Shown piece after piece: positions 1 through 4,796 of a stretch of DNA of 5,061 nucleotides. The stretch covers positions 1 through 5,061 of the forward strand of contig JASFUX010000256.1 of NCBI GenBank assembly GCA_050050115.1. The letters run 5' to 3'. The notes under the pieces were generated by a model. It was not told the origin of the DNA. It saw only the letters and a list, made by a program, of their open reading frames with translations, and searched no databases. Source of the DNA: JASFUX01 sp050050115. GTDB taxonomy: Bacteria; Pseudomonadota; Alphaproteobacteria; Caulobacterales; Maricaulaceae. A program made the translations under genes and the position numbers. Numbering within the stretch: position 1 is the first letter of the stretch; each line of letters starts with the position of its first letter.

Positions 1-77
1 GTGTTGAGCGGGCTGCGCTGGGCGTGCGCCGGCGCGGCGATCAACATCAGGGCAAGCGCGGCGAGGAGGCGCCTCAT
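1..77 (-). CDS. Partial exported protein (N-terminus), probable D-alanyl-D-alanine carboxypeptidase
   Basis: Only the first 25 codons are in the window, because the gene runs off the left edge. The start is ATG at 77-75 (minus), preceded by a GGAG element about 10 nt upstream. The peptide begins MRRLLAALALMLIAAPAHAQ. This is a textbook Sec signal peptide: an RR basic n-region, a Leu/Ala/Met hydrophobic core, and an AHA-Q signal peptidase I site that would cleave after residue 19. The mature protein is therefore exported to the periplasm. Nothing catalytic is visible. The carboxypeptidase call (penicillin-binding protein 5/DacC type, trimming pentapeptide stems) rests on established alphaproteobacterial gene order, in which rlpA is commonly followed by this gene on the same strand, and on the short mature start QRSPLN. 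The gene lies 174 nt downstream of rlpA and could have its own promoter in that gap. The exported-protein call is strong and the enzyme identity is inference. Confidence 0.6.
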   Translation of the reverse strand, partial: MRRLLAALALMLIAAPAHAQRSPLN

Positions 78-101
78 CGTCTTTGAACTCCGGCGGTCTG
101 A

Positions 102-150
102 GCCTGAATATGGCCTGAGATCAGGCGTGAGTACCGCGCCGCGGTCAGGC
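102..150. promoter_or_regulatory. Cluster of four TCAGGC/GCCTGA hexamers upstream of the exported-protein gene
   Basis: The hexamer GCCTGA occurs at 102-107 and 113-118. Its reverse complement TCAGGC occurs at 121-126 and 145-150. The middle pair forms a 6-2-6 inverted repeat (GCCTGA-GA-TCAGGC). The first two copies are 11 nt apart, about one helical turn. The cluster sits 25-73 nt upstream of the ATG at 77, where a promoter or operator is expected, and a CATATT element (complement of 108-113) lies inside it. No regulator can be named. This is a pattern seen in the sequence with an inferred role. Confidence 0.3.
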
Positions 151-191
151 GGCGCGAGGAGTTTTCCACACGATGATTCTAAGGGGAGATC

Positions 192-212
192 AAAGACGGC
201 GGAAAGACGGCG
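192..212. repeat. Two direct copies of AAAGACGGCG, period 11
   Basis: AAAGACGGCG is present at 192-201 and again at 203-212 with one base between, so the repeat period is 11 nt. A third partial, inverted copy (CGTCTTTGA) lies at 78-86, next to the start codon of the exported-protein gene. The repeat is in the rlpA 3' flank, beside the hairpin at 215-232. Its role is unknown. It could be a weak protein-binding site or part of a processed rlpA 3' end. Confidence 0.4.
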
Positions 213-214
213 CG

Positions 215-232
215 CACAGCTTTTGAGCTGTG
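215..232 (-). terminator. Perfect hairpin 20 nt past the rlpA stop, possible weak terminator
   Basis: CACAGCT (215-221) and AGCTGTG (226-232) form a perfect 7-bp stem with a 4-nt loop. It is placed 19 nt after the rlpA stop codon on the minus strand. Read in the rlpA direction, the hairpin is followed by CGCGCCGTCTTTCC and not by a clean U-tract, so it is not a classical intrinsic terminator. It may mark an mRNA 3' end, partial attenuation between rlpA and the downstream gene, or chance. Confidence 0.35.
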
Positions 233-251
233 AAACGGCCGTTCCAGGCTC

Positions 252-1148
252 CTAGCGCTCGGCGACGATCCGGGCGTCTCCGAAGCCCAGGCGTGCGACT
301 TCCTGGCGCGCTGCGCTCGCTGACTGCCGGTCCGGCCAGGGCCCGATCATGACGCGGTGCCAGACCCTTCCGTTCACGGTGGCGCGGTTGACGAACACCG
401 GGCCGCCGGCGCCCAGCCGGCGCATCAGCGCAATGGCGCGGTCGCGGTCGCGGAAGGAGGCGACCTGAACGTAGATGTCGGAGCCCCCGGCGGGCGGGCT
501 CGGCCGCCGCGAGCGAACAACGGGCTGCTGCACGGTCGGCTCGAACGCGACCCGCGTCGGCTCGGGAGCGGGCGCGGCGGCGTACCGCTCGCCGCCGTCG
601 GCCGGACCGACGTATTGGACGCGCACGCGTGCCGTGCCGTTTCGCTCGTAGCCAAGCTCACGCGCGGCGGCGCGCGAAAGGTCGATGATGCGATCGTCGA
701 CGAATGGACCGCGGTCGTTGACCCGGACGACCATGGATCGGCCGTTCTCGAGGTTGGTGACGCGCACCATGCTGGGCAGCGGCAAGGTCGTGTGCGCCGC
801 CGAGACGACGTTCTGATCGAATGTCTCGCCGTTGGCGGTCGGCCGGCCATGGAAATTCGGGCCGTACCAGCTGGCGACCCCGGTTTCGTCGTAGTTGTCC
901 TCGCGGGCGGGCACGTACCAGACGCCGTTGATCTGGTAGGGCCGGCCGATCTTCTGCGATCCGCCGCCAGGGGCCGCGAGCGCCGCGCTAGACCCGGACG
1001 AGCCGCCGTAAAGGCCCGTCGGCGCGCGCCAGTCCGAACTCGACGGCCCGGAGGCGCACGCGCTTGCGGTGAGCGCGATCATGGCGATGGCGGCGCGCGA
1101 CAGCGCCCCTTGAACGCGATACGCGCGTCCAGACCGACCGAAAACCAT
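252..1148 (-). CDS. rlpA: RlpA, septal lytic transglycosylase lipoprotein (DPBB + SPOR)
   Basis: RlpA cleaves peptidoglycan glycan strands that lack stem peptides (denuded glycans) at the division septum, where its SPOR domain recruits it. The reading frame extends to a TTG at 1232. I choose ATG at 1148 (298 aa) because it has a GGGAAGG Shine-Dalgarno 5 nt upstream and gives a proper lipoprotein signal, a hydrophobic stretch ending TASAC with acylated Cys31. Ala at +2 fits outer-membrane sorting. The double-psi beta-barrel domain is about residues 89-180 (SWYGPNFHGRPTANGE...NDRGPF). Glu108, His119 and Asp145 have spacings of 11 and 26, matching the E120/H131/D157 catalytic set I recall for Pseudomonas aeruginosa RlpA, so the enzyme is probably active. 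A Pro/Ala-rich linker follows, then a C-terminal SPOR domain at about 223-296 (YVQVASFRDRDRA...GRVWHRVMIGPW). The gene is complete, ends in TAG, and lies upstream of a second exported cell-wall protein on the same strand. Confidence 0.95.
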   Translation of the reverse strand: MVFGRSGRAYRVQGALSRAAIAMIALTASACASGPSSSDWRAPTGLYGGSSGSSAALAAPGGGSQKIGRPYQINGVWYVPAREDNYDETGVASWYGPNFHGRPTANGETFDQNVVSAAHTTLPLPSMVRVTNLENGRSMVVRVNDRGPFVDDRIIDLSRAAARELGYERNGTARVRVQYVGPADGGERYAAAPAPEPTRVAFEPTVQQPVVRSRRPSPPAGGSDIYVQVASFRDRDRAIALMRRLGAGGPVFVNRATVNGRVWHRVMIGPWPDRQSASAARQEVARLGFGDARIVAER

Positions 1149-1232
1149 TCTGGCCTTCCCTACCTGTCCCACCCGAGCCTCGAAACGCGGCCGGCCTGCA
1201 AAGGACCGCCCATGGGCTCGTACAAGAGGCAA

Positions 1233-1277
1233 GGTAACCCGAGGGCCGTTTCGGCCGGCTTAAACGAAAGGGTTACC
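1233..1277. repeat. Nested inverted repeat upstream of rlpA
   Basis: GGTAACCC (1233-1240) and GGGTTACC (1270-1277) are perfect 8-nt inverted repeats around a 29-nt spacer. Inside the spacer, GGCCG (1244-1248) and CGGCC (1252-1256) form a second perfect stem with a TTT loop. The element lies 85-129 nt upstream of the rlpA start and about 115 nt before the divergently transcribed tRNA gene. It could be an operator for a dimeric regulator, a structured rlpA 5' leader, or a bidirectional transcription boundary. The bases are seen directly and the function is inferred. Confidence 0.45.
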
Positions 1278-1354
1278 GTTTCACCCTCGTGGACGACCGA
1301 ATTTGATGAAAACTCGTTTGAAAACGACGCTGCGCCTTTCGGATCTCGCCGGTT

Positions 1355-1382
1355 TTGCGACGGACCGCGGATAGCCTACATA
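1355..1382 (+). promoter_or_regulatory. Possible tRNA-Ser promoter
   Basis: A TTGCGA (1355-1360, -35-like, four matches to TTGACA) and a TACATA (1377-1382, -10-like, three matches to TATAAT) are separated by 16 nt. They lie immediately upstream of the tRNA, implying a start site only a few nt before the mature 5' end. The match is poor and the only support is position, so this is a tentative call. Confidence 0.25.
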
Positions 1383-1392
1383 GGCGAGCGAC

Positions 1393-1482
1393 GGACGGGT
1401 GGCCGAGTGGTTGAAGGCGGCGGTCTTGAAAACCGTTAGGCGTTTGCGCGTCTCGGGGGTTCGAATCCCTCCCCGTCCGCCA
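1393..1482 (+). tRNA. tRNA-Ser (anticodon UGA)
   Basis: This is a 90-nt gene with a perfect 7-bp acceptor stem: GGACGGG at 1393-1399 pairs with CCCGTCC at 1472-1478. A G discriminator (1479) and an encoded CCA (1480-1482) follow. The anticodon loop CTTGAAA (1425-1431) holds TGA at 1427-1429, closed by GCGGT/ACCGT (1420-1424 with 1432-1436, one G-U). The D-arm contains GGCCGAGTGGTTGAAGGC. A long class II variable arm (about 1437-1456) is characteristic of serine tRNAs. The T-arm has the loop TTCGAAT. It decodes UCA and, by wobble, other UCN serine codons. No mismatch or intron is visible, so it should be functional. tRNA-Ser 3' ends are common integration sites for mobile elements, which is relevant to the unusual DNA that follows. 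Confidence 0.97.
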
Positions 1483-1486
1483 GGGT

Positions 1487-1546
1487 TGATAATTTATATA
1501 GCAATTTCAGTCAATTAAAAGGAGCAATTGAGATATTTTATTTTTA
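1487..1546. other. AT-rich island directly 3' of tRNA-Ser
   Basis: Only 12 of these 60 bases are G or C, in an otherwise strongly GC-rich window. The island starts 4 nt after the tRNA CCA and ends at a TACCCACC direct repeat. There is no ORF of note. Part of it may serve as the tRNA transcription terminator. The abrupt composition change at a tRNA 3' end also fits the edge of a former integrated element. From 1565 to 1769 the sequence returns to normal composition, and I see no gene or other element there up to the next Shine-Dalgarno. Confidence 0.5.
1511..1545 (+). terminator. Possible weak intrinsic terminator of tRNA-Ser
   Basis: TCAATT (1511-1516) and AATTGA (1526-1531) form a 6-bp AU-rich stem with a 9-nt loop. 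It is followed by a T-rich run (ATATTTTATTTTT, 1533-1545). The U-tract is good but the stem is weak. The location, about 30 nt past the tRNA, is right for terminating its transcript. It could equally be a by-product of the AT-rich composition. Confidence 0.35.
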
Positions 1547-1564
1547 CCCACCATTCTACCCACC
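1545..1564. repeat. Two direct copies of TACCCACC, period 12
   Basis: TACCCACC occurs at 1545-1552 and 1557-1564, separated by ATTC. It lies at the boundary where the AT-rich island returns to normal GC. I recall similar tandem TACCCACC-type repeats just upstream of tyrosine-integrase genes in tRNA-borne islands, but cannot verify this here. No integrase gene follows. Confidence 0.45.
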
Positions 1565-1769
1565 GTCTTGAACTTGCACGATCGGCTTCATCGGTCGTCT
1601 GCAGGGTCATTACAATCCAGACTGGACAGCGGTCCGGTTCAGAGCAGCGAGGGACCTGAGGTAACCTGCGAAGCAGTCGTTTGCTGCCCTGACCTGCGGC
1701 TTCCTCCAATATGACGCCGTTCGCGCAACGCGATCGCCATGTCCTTTCGCGACGGTCAAGGGTTGCTCA

Positions 1770-2276
1770 ATGGCGAGAAGTCCCAAGCCCACTCGGACGA
1801 AGCCGGGTGTTTGCTCCAGTGAAGACTGGTCGGTCGACGCGCGCGTCGGCGACCGCATTCGCATGCGACGCAACTTGCTCGGCGTCAGCCAACAGGCGCT
1901 TGGTGCCGCGATCGGCATCTCTTTTCAACAGATTCAGAAGTACGAGAACGGCGCGAACCGGATCGGCGCGAGCCGACTGGTGCAAATCGCCAAAGCGCTC
2001 GATACACCGGTCAGCTACTTCTTCGAGGGCGTCGAGCGAACAAGCGCGCGTGCGACGCGCAAAGAAGCGCAGATCTCCGCGTTCCTGTCGAGCGCCGACG
2101 GGGCCCGGCTGACCGCGGCTTGGCTCGACATCGAGGACGCCGGGCTCCGTCAGGTCGTGCTCGACCTCGTTCAAAGGATCGCCAAGACTTCGCTCGCCGG
2201 GCCCGAGGAAAAAGCTAGGCGCGGCACCCGCACCGCCGCACCGCGCCGGCGCGCACCCGGTGGGCCGCGGCGCTAA
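1770..2276 (+). CDS. XRE-family helix-turn-helix transcriptional regulator
   Basis: This is a 168-aa cytoplasmic DNA-binding protein. The Cro/C1-type HTH spans about residues 25-86. Helix 2 is near VSQQALGAAIGI (39-50) and the recognition helix near SFQQIQKYENG (51-61), followed by the hallmark NRIGASRL and a VSYFFEG segment. A short C-terminal helical region (about 100-140, ending LRQVVLDLVQRIAK) is shared with alphaproteobacterial members such as PraR and PhrR, which act mostly as repressors of stress, surface or quorum-related genes. An Arg/Pro-rich basic tail (about 148-168) is an extra that may add nonspecific DNA binding. The ATG at 1770 is supported by AAGGG 7 nt upstream. The gene stands alone on the plus strand and its TAA interlocks with the stop of the convergent secretion operon. 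Its targets are unknown, and regulation of the neighbouring operon is possible but not shown. Confidence 0.9.
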   Translation: MARSPKPTRTKPGVCSSEDWSVDARVGDRIRMRRNLLGVSQQALGAAIGISFQQIQKYENGANRIGASRLVQIAKALDTPVSYFFEGVERTSARATRKEAQISAFLSSADGARLTAAWLDIEDAGLRQVVLDLVQRIAKTSLAGPEEKARRGTRTAAPRRRAPGGPRR

Positions 2277-2713
2277 TCAAACAAGCTCACCGTCCTCGCC
2301 GGCGGATCGCCGAGCGTCACCGCGTCCGCGCTGATCGAGGTCACCGGGCCGAGCGAGGTCTGATCGCCGACGGCGACGTTCGTCTCGCGACCATCGATCA
2401 GCAGCGTCGCCCGCGGCTCTCCGCCCGCGGCGAACACTGCAACCAGGCGCACGTCGATCACGCGTTCAGGCGCCGGAGCCGGTCGGTTGCGCTCGAATGC
2501 GGAGCGATCTGAGGCAAAAGGCGAGCGCGCGAGAATCTGAACTCTCGCCTGGCCGGACGCCGCAGGCAAAGCCCGCGAGGCCGCTGCTGGGACAGCGGCG
2601 TTCGGGTCTGCCTGAGCGGCGACTAATACCGGCTCGACCTCGGGTCGCGCAAACGCCGCTGCGAGCGCGGCGACGATCGCCGCGACGATCAGAATGCGCA
2701 GGCTGGCGCTCAT
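2273..2713 (-). CDS. Short GspC/GspN-like T2SS inner-membrane protein with periplasmic HR-type domain
   Basis: The protein is 146 aa. It has a short cytoplasmic N-terminus, one membrane segment (about residues 5-21, LRILIVAAIVAALAAAF), an Ala/Pro-rich periplasmic linker (24-56) and a compact beta-rich C-terminal domain (about 85-143: DVRLVAVFAAGG...ATLLIDGRE...VAVGDQTSLGPVTSISADAVTLG). That domain resembles the homology region of GspC and PilP, which links the inner-membrane platform to the secretin GspD. The usual GspC is roughly twice as long and carries a PDZ or coiled-coil C-terminus, which is absent here. The ATG at 2713 overlaps the gspM-like stop as ATGA and has GGAGG 7 nt upstream. 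The frame is open to 2737, but that start is less well supported. This is the last gene of the operon. Family assignment rests on fold pattern and context, and a GspN label would be equally reasonable. Confidence 0.7.
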   Translation of the reverse strand: MSASLRILIVAAIVAALAAAFARPEVEPVLVAAQADPNAAVPAAASRALPAASGQARVQILARSPFASDRSAFERNRPAPAPERVIDVRLVAVFAAGGEPRATLLIDGRETNVAVGDQTSLGPVTSISADAVTLGDPPARTVSLFD

Positions 2714-3267
2714 GCCGGCGCCTCCGCGGCGCGCCACGCTCGACCCGCCTCGAGCCGAATGCGCAGATTCTCATCTGATCGCGCGCCGCTCCCCGCCTGC
2801 ACTTCCAGCGCGCGAAGGAGCATCAGCGGGCGCTCGCGGTCGATCGCGGCGAGAACGTCAGTCAGACCTTGAAGGTCCGTAGTCAGCGAAACCTCCACCC
2901 AGGCGACGCGGCCAAGATCGCCCAGCACCTCCGGCCCAAGCGGCCGAACCGATCCCGCGGCGAGGCCCGCCGAGCGGACCAGTCGGTCGAGCGCGGCCTG
3001 AAGCGCCAGCTGCGCCTCGGCGTCGTCGCGATGACGCGCAGCGATCTCGTCAAGATCGAAGCTCGCCGTTGTTTCGGATGACGGGGAGAGCGCCTGCGCG
3101 TAGCGGTCAAGGCGGGCCTGCGCAGCGTCGCGCGCCGACCAGGTCTGTCGCAGCGACGAGGTGAGGCTCCATCCGGCCGCGGCGACGAGCGCGAACGCCA
3201 GAGCGATCGCGGCGAGGCGTTCGAGCACCCCTGATGCGTCGGCGGCGGCTTGCGGTTCACTCTGCAT
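2710..3267 (-). CDS. gspM: GspM-like T2SS assembly-platform protein
   Basis: The protein is 185 aa: a short cytoplasmic tail, one membrane helix (about 15-35, LERLAAIALAFALVAAAGWSL), a coiled-coil-like stretch (about 38-95) and a periplasmic ferredoxin-like domain (about 96-178, SAGLAAGSVRPLGPE...VEVSLTTDLQGLTDVLAAIDRERPLMLLRALEV). The pattern of a test-strand, helix and 'ERPLMLLRALEV' strand fits the T2SSM_b branch of GspM. GspM binds GspL in the inner membrane and stabilises the platform that assembles the pseudopilus. The start at ATG 3267 is chosen over the longer frame (to 3333) because GAGGAG lies 7 nt upstream and the N-terminus then looks like a normal bitopic protein. This start overlaps the gspL-like gene by 11 nt. 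The stop overlaps the next gene by 4 nt (ATGA), consistent with translational coupling. Confidence 0.82.
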   Translation of the reverse strand: MQSEPQAAADASGVLERLAAIALAFALVAAAGWSLTSSLRQTWSARDAAQARLDRYAQALSPSSETTASFDLDEIAARHRDDAEAQLALQAALDRLVRSAGLAAGSVRPLGPEVLGDLGRVAWVEVSLTTDLQGLTDVLAAIDRERPLMLLRALEVQAGSGARSDENLRIRLEAGRAWRAAEAPA

Positions 3268-4249
3268 CGCCGCGCTCCTCCCGACGAGAGAGTCGGAGGT
3301 CGAACGTCTGACGCGCATCCGATGCGTCTCCATCCTCGCCGCGAACCGCGCCCGACAACGCCACGCTCCAATCCTCGGAAGCCTGAGAAAGTTGTTCGAT
3401 CGCAGCCGCCGCCTCTTCGCTCGCGCCGGAGATCAGCACTTCGCCCGGCCGCCACTGCACCCGCGTCCAGAAGGCGGCGTCCGGCGTCGCCGCGTTGAGC
3501 GCGGCGAGATCGTCGAGCGCGGCGCCAGCGCGACGGTCGAGGACGCCCCGCGCGATGAGGTCGGCCGACAGATCTGCATCGCGTCGGGCGCGCTCGACCG
3601 CCACGGCTTGCGCGCGGATCGCCCGCTCGGCGTCGGCAAGCGCAGCCGTCTCCTGCTCAAGCGTCCGGGTCATGGTGACGACGGCGATGCTGAGCGCCGC
3701 AGCGAGACCGACTGCGAGACCCGTGTCGACGATCGCGGCTCGGCGGCGGCGGCGCATGGCTGTAGGCGTCCGCAACACTCCGCCTTGCGACGGCGGGCGA
3801 AAGAGCACATCGCGAGCCCCGCGCGATCGCGCGGCCTCTTCGATCTCGCCAAGGCGCGCCGTGCGCGCCATGGAAACCGCGTATACAGATGCGCTGGCGT
3901 CCATCGACTGAACTCTGCATGCGGCGATCTCGAGTTCGCTGGGGTCGACGGGCGCGAGTTCTCCAATGCGCAGCGCAAGCGCCTTTTGATGAGCCTCCGG
4001 CGATCCGGGCGGCAGCGCGGCCTTTGCGACGAAAACATCACCCGAGCTCAGCTCGACGCCGAGCCGACGCGGCAGTCGTTTGTGTGTTGAATGTTCGAGC
4101 TCATCCGTCCCGATCCAGGTCCTCCGCTCCGTCGTCGCTCCTTCGGGCGCAAACACCTCAGCGAGACGGGTGGTCCACCAGCGGACCGCGGCGGCGACGG
4201 GATCGAGCCGGTCCAGCGGGCTGGGCTGAAGGATGAGGGCGCGGGCCAT
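3257..4249 (-). CDS. gspL: GspL-like T2SS protein with PilN-type C-terminal domain
   Basis: The protein is 330 aa in the GspL arrangement. The cytoplasmic N-terminal part (1-164) includes a segment VFVAKAALPPGSPEA...LRIGELAPVDP that resembles the GspL/PilM-type actin-like cytoplasmic region. Five consecutive Arg (166-170) precede a single membrane helix (about 172-193), which puts the N-terminus inside. A coiled coil (about 196-232, EQETAALADAERAIRAQAVAVERAR) leads to a periplasmic ferredoxin-like PilN-type domain (about 240-322, LDDLAALNAATPDAAFWTRVQWRPGEVLISG...). GspL couples the cytoplasmic ATPase GspE to the membrane platform and pairs with GspM. The ATG at 4249 has GAGGAG 5-6 nt upstream that overlaps the upstream stop codon (TGAGGAG). 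The gap to the gspJ-like gene is 9 nt. The cytoplasmic domain is shorter than in classical GspL (about 400 aa in total), so this is a compact variant. Confidence 0.82.
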   Translation of the reverse strand: MARALILQPSPLDRLDPVAAAVRWWTTRLAEVFAPEGATTERRTWIGTDELEHSTHKRLPRRLGVELSSGDVFVAKAALPPGSPEAHQKALALRIGELAPVDPSELEIAACRVQSMDASASVYAVSMARTARLGEIEEAARSRGARDVLFRPPSQGGVLRTPTAMRRRRRAAIVDTGLAVGLAAALSIAVVTMTRTLEQETAALADAERAIRAQAVAVERARRDADLSADLIARGVLDRRAGAALDDLAALNAATPDAAFWTRVQWRPGEVLISGASEEAAAAIEQLSQASEDWSVALSGAVRGEDGDASDARQTFDLRLSRREERGDAE

Positions 4250-4258
4250 CGGGTCTCC

Positions 4259-4777
4259 TCAGCGGCAACGACGGGCGACCGCATCGTAGCGGCAATCGAA
4301 AGGCGCCTCGCGGCGCGGGCGAACGACGACCACGGGCGGACGATCCTCGCCGCTCCACAAACGGATCGCTTGATCGACGCCTTGTTCGAACCGCGCGGTC
4401 TCATCGAGCGACAACGCGAAGGCGAGCGCCGAACCTGCGGCCTCATCGGCCACTTGCTCGAGCGCACGACCGCCTGACGCGTCATCCGTCAGTCGTAGGC
4501 TGAATGGGACGCCGCCCAATTCAACGGCGACTTGATCGGGACGCACCACAATCGAATCCGGATCGGCGCGCTCGAGCTGCTCGAACCGAGCCTGAGCCAG
4601 CCTGGCACTTCGCGTCTCGGCGAGCTCGCTGCTAACCTCTACGAACGTGCGCGCATACTGCCGCGTGATCTCGGCAAGCCCCGAGATCAGCATCGCGGCG
4701 ACGACAAGGCTTGCGGCCATTTCAGTCAGCGTGAAGGCGGCGTCCGGCGGATCGGCCGGGGCCTGCTCTTCGTCCAT
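4259..4777 (-). CDS. gspJ: GspJ-like minor pseudopilin
   Basis: The protein is 172 aa with a type IV prepilin N-terminus. A 14-residue leader ends in Ala-Ala, then the processing site AFTLTEMAASLVVAAMLISG with Phe15 as +1 and Glu19 as +5, followed by a hydrophobic helix (about 17-35) continuing into a charged amphipathic helix. GspO-type prepilin peptidase would cleave before Phe15. The -1 residue is Ala instead of the near-universal Gly. A mixed alpha/beta globular domain follows, and two Cys near the end (162 and 171, C-x8-C) could form a disulfide. The ATG at 4777 is chosen over the longer frame (to 4912), which would run into the upstream pseudopilin gene. GGGGAAG lies 5 nt before it. The position after a gspI-like gene and before gspL suggests GspJ, a tip pseudopilin that joins GspI. 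The globular domain is too divergent for me to be certain of the letter. Confidence 0.72.
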   Translation of the reverse strand: MDEEQAPADPPDAAFTLTEMAASLVVAAMLISGLAEITRQYARTFVEVSSELAETRSARLAQARFEQLERADPDSIVVRPDQVAVELGGVPFSLRLTDDASGGRALEQVADEAAGSALAFALSLDETARFEQGVDQAIRLWSGEDRPPVVVVRPRREAPFDCRYDAVARRCR

Positions 4778-4796
4778 GGCTGCTTCCCCATCCGCC

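Noticed and set aside
162..170. TTTTCCACA, a match to the DnaA-box consensus TTWTNCACA
   Set aside because: It is a single copy. About one such match is expected every 16 kb on both strands, and there is no cluster or AT-rich unwinding element, so it is not an origin.
175..179. GATTC, a CcrM-type GANTC methylation site upstream of the exported-protein gene
   Set aside because: It is a single 5-mer, and similar sites occur elsewhere in the window (for example in the tRNA T-arm and in the gspM-like gene). It is not informative for cell-cycle control by itself.
1..255. Plus-strand frame of 84 codons at the left edge
   Set aside because: It is opposite the signal peptide and the intergenic repeats, with no recognisable content. 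The minus-strand signal peptide is far more convincing.
357..1439. Long plus-strand open frame of 360 codons across rlpA and into the tRNA
   Set aside because: It is antisense to rlpA, whose domains and catalytic residues are unmistakable. It runs through the promoter region into tRNA-Ser, and the translation is Arg/Gly-rich without any recognisable domain. It is a GC-rich shadow frame.
1659..1667. Third GGTNACC-type near-palindrome (AGGTAACCT), like the arms at 1233 and 1270
   Set aside because: About one GGTNACC is expected by chance per window of this size. This copy has no partner arm or positional logic, so it was not treated as an operator.
1515..1709. Minus-strand 64-codon frame over the AT-rich island, ending WVEWWVKIKYLNCSF
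   Set aside because: The WVEWWV string is just the translation of the TACCCACC repeat. There is no Shine-Dalgarno at its start and no family resemblance, so I do not call it a gene or a pseudogene.
1610..1918. Minus-strand 102-codon frame overlapping the XRE start
   Set aside because: Half of it is antisense to the XRE HTH domain and the rest resembles nothing I recognise, so it is not supported as a gene.
3161..4090. Plus-strand open frame of 309 codons opposite the gspL/gspM-like genes
   Set aside because: Its composition is Arg/Ala-rich and low in hydrophobic pattern, it has no domain, and it lies entirely opposite genes with clear Shine-Dalgarno sites and membrane topology.
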